Under the pieces are notes generated by a model that was given only the letters and a program-made list of their open reading frames with translations, did not search any database and had not been told where the DNA came from. A DNA stretch of 15,270 bases from NCBI GenBank assembly GCA_947630775.1, contig CANRIY010000026.1, positions 1 through 15,270 of the forward strand, written 5' to 3'. The stretch's first letter is position 1. Each line of letters opens with the position of its first letter. The translations under genes were made by a program, and so were the position numbers. Positions 13,758-15,270 of this stretch are shown here, one piece after another. This DNA is from an uncultured Clostridia bacterium. Lineage in GTDB: Bacteria > Bacillota > Clostridia > Christensenellales > Borkfalkiaceae.

Positions 13758-14750
13758 ATGAAAAAAATTTTGGCAACCTTCGGAGCGCTCCTCTTTGCGC
13801 TCCTTCCCCTCTCCGCCTGCGGCGGAGATAACGACGGCCTTACGACCGTCCGTATCAATGAAGTGACCCATTCCGTGTTCTACGCGCCCATGTATCTTGC
13901 CGATTCCCTCGGCTATTTCGAGGAAGAAGGCATCAAGATCGAGCTCACGAACGGAGGCGGCGCGGATAAAGTGATGACGGCGGTGCTTTCGGGCGACGCC
14001 GACATCGGTTTTTGCGGTCCCGAGGCGGCATTCTACGTTGCGACGGGCGGCACGAGCGACACGCCCACCGTATTCGGCCAGCTCACCATGCGGGACGGCT
14101 CCTTCCTCGTCGGAAGAAAACCCGAGCCCGGCTTCAAATGGGAAGATCTTGCGGGGAAAAATATCCTCGCGGGCAGACAGGGCGGCGTTCCCGCAATGAC
14201 CTTTGAATACATCCTGAAAGAACATCACGTCGAGAATTACACGCTCAATTTCGACGTATCCTTCAATAACATGACCGCGGCGTTCCTCGAAGGCACATCC
14301 GACTACTGCACGATGTTCGAGCCCGTTGCCTCCGAGGTGCAGGCGGCGGGAAACGGCTACATCGTCGCGGCGGTCGGCGAGGCGAGCGGCGAGGTGCCCT
14401 ATACGAGCTATATTGCAAAAAAATCATGGCTGAATAAGAACACCGATGTCGCAAAGGGCTTTCTCCGCGCTATGCTGAAAGCCGTGAAATACGCGCAGGA
14501 AGAGACCCCCGAAAAGATTGCGGAGGGACTCACCAAGGCGTTCCCGGATACTTCGAAGGAATCGCTTGCGACGAGTATCCGCAGCTATCAGGGCATCAAC
14601 GCGTGGAAGAGCGATATGCAGATCACCGAAAGCAGCTACAACCGCCTCCTCGACATCATCGATGAAGCGGGCGAACTTACGGAGCGCATCCCCTTTGCAA
14701 CGCTCGCGGACAACAGCCTTGTCAAGGAAGTATACGAAGAACTCTTTTAA
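13758..14750 (+). CDS. ABC transporter substrate-binding lipoprotein, NMT1/ThiY-like (NitT/TauT class)
   Basis: The 330-residue protein captures a small solute outside the cell and delivers it to an ABC importer. It begins with a lipoprotein signal and lipobox LSAC (Cys21). The fold signature VFYAPMYLADSLGYFEEEGI (about 41-60) followed by GGGADKVMTAVLSGDADIGFCGPEAAFY is typical of the NMT1/THI5-like periplasmic-binding family, which includes transporters for thiamine precursors, riboflavin, nitrate, taurine and aliphatic sulfonates. The ligand cannot be read from these motifs. The ATG at 13758-13760 has GGAG seven bases upstream; an earlier in-frame ATG at 13698 lies inside the divergent promoter. 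The stop at 14750 is 22 nt before the ABC ATPase gene, so the two form an operon, with a permease gene expected beyond the window. Confidence 0.88.
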   Translation: MKKILATFGALLFALLPLSACGGDNDGLTTVRINEVTHSVFYAPMYLADSLGYFEEEGIKIELTNGGGADKVMTAVLSGDADIGFCGPEAAFYVATGGTSDTPTVFGQLTMRDGSFLVGRKPEPGFKWEDLAGKNILAGRQGGVPAMTFEYILKEHHVENYTLNFDVSFNNMTAAFLEGTSDYCTMFEPVASEVQAAGNGYIVAAVGEASGEVPYTSYIAKKSWLNKNTDVAKGFLRAMLKAVKYAQEETPEKIAEGLTKAFPDTSKESLATSIRSYQGINAWKSDMQITESSYNRLLDIIDEAGELTERIPFATLADNSLVKEVYEELF

Positions 14751-14772
14751 CGACTGAACGGAAGGCACGCCT

Positions 14773-15270
14773 ATGAAAAACGAAATTCTGCGCTTTGAGG
14801 ACGTAACATTCACCTATCATACAAGGCGCGGAGAGACGACGGCGGCGGACGGACTCACCTTCTCGGTTCGGGAAGGTGAATTTGTTGCCATCATCGGACC
14901 CTCCGGCTGCGGAAAAACGACCCTTTTATCCCTCGCGGCAGGGCTTCTTTCCCCCTCTTCGGGAACAGTGACGCGTTCGGGAAGTTGCGGCTATATGCTG
15001 CAAAAGGATGAGCTCTTCCATTGGCGCAACATCGAGAAAAATATTTTTTTGCCGCTTGAGATCAAGCACCAGAACACGGCGGAGCGCCGCAAACAGGCGA
15101 TCGGGCTCGCAAAAAAATACGGGCTCGGGGAGTTTTTAGAGAGCTTCCCGCCCCAGCTTTCGGGCGGCATGCGGCAAAGGGCGGCGCTCATCAGGACGCT
15201 TGCAACGGAGCCCGACATTTTACTCCTCGACGAGCCCTTCTCGGCGCTCGACTACCAGACAAGGCTCAAC
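14773..15270 (+). CDS. ABC transporter ATP-binding protein (NitT/TauT class), N-terminal fragment
   Basis: The 166 visible residues, cut by the window edge, form most of a nucleotide-binding domain that would power the importer served by the preceding lipoprotein. The Walker A motif is GPSGCGKTT (42-50), the Q-loop glutamine is Gln77 (YMLQKDELFHWRNI), the ABC signature is LSGGMRQRAALIRTL (129-143), Walker B is ILLLDEP (149-155) and the D-loop is SALD (157-160). The H-loop lies beyond the window. The LFxWRNI segment after the Q-loop is characteristic of the TauB/SsuB/NrtD/ThiZ group. The ATG at 14773-14775 has GGAAGG upstream with suitable spacing. All motifs are intact. Confidence 0.93.
   Translation, partial: MKNEILRFEDVTFTYHTRRGETTAADGLTFSVREGEFVAIIGPSGCGKTTLLSLAAGLLSPSSGTVTRSGSCGYMLQKDELFHWRNIEKNIFLPLEIKHQNTAERRKQAIGLAKKYGLGEFLESFPPQLSGGMRQRAALIRTLATEPDILLLDEPFSALDYQTRLN

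Overview
The window looks like chromosomal DNA of a strictly anaerobic, fermentative bacterium of the Clostridia (Bacillota). The evidence is AdhE next to a group B-type [FeFe] hydrogenase, a DUF1540 cysteine-rich mini-protein, sigma-A promoters close to TTGACA-17-TATAAT, purine-rich Shine-Dalgarno sites and lipoproteins with Clostridia-type lipoboxes. Base composition is moderately GC-rich, so long antisense open frames (for example opposite valS) are common and are not genes. No tRNA, rRNA, CRISPR array, insertion sequence or phage gene was seen. The genus cannot be fixed from the sequence.

Layout. (1) 1-1153, minus strand: the 5' part of murB, cut by the window edge, preceded by a membrane-anchored protein resembling a sugar-binding protein. 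The leader of that gene carries two perfect hairpins but no visible ribosome binding site. (2) 1331-2025: a 51-residue DUF1540 protein (minus) diverges from rplI (plus, ribosomal protein L9). A bidirectional terminator separates rplI from the next block. (3) 2108-6222, minus: adhE followed by a group B-like [FeFe] hydrogenase, overlapping by ATGA and driven by one strong promoter. This is a plausible fermentative electron-disposal module making ethanol and H2. (4) 6338-8227, minus: a 629-residue surface lipoprotein with a beta-helix-like repeat region. It has a perfect consensus promoter, an inverted repeat over the -10 box and a structured 120-nt leader. (5) 8456-10880, minus: a three-gene unit joined by two ATGA overlaps, comprising an ECF sigma factor, a single-pass membrane protein in the anti-sigma position and a lipoprotein. 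An ECF-type promoter precedes the sigma gene. (6) 11015-13639, minus: valS with its own consensus promoter and no T-box. (7) 13758-15270, plus: a lipoprotein of the NMT1/ThiY-like solute-binding family and the N-terminal two thirds of its ABC ATPase, running off the window edge.

Four genes needed start correction: gene 272-1153, the hydrogenase, valS and the solute-binding protein begin at internal methionines of longer open frames. Two genes, DUF1540 and the partial ABC ATPase, were read directly from the sequence, as was the murB fragment.

The most novel-looking material is the ECF sigma/membrane protein/lipoprotein unit, whose extracellular part seems to hold two BamE/SmpA-like halves, together with the neighbouring beta-helix lipoprotein. 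The translationally coupled adhE-hydrogenase pair is the clearest metabolic finding. All functional links beyond family assignment are inference.
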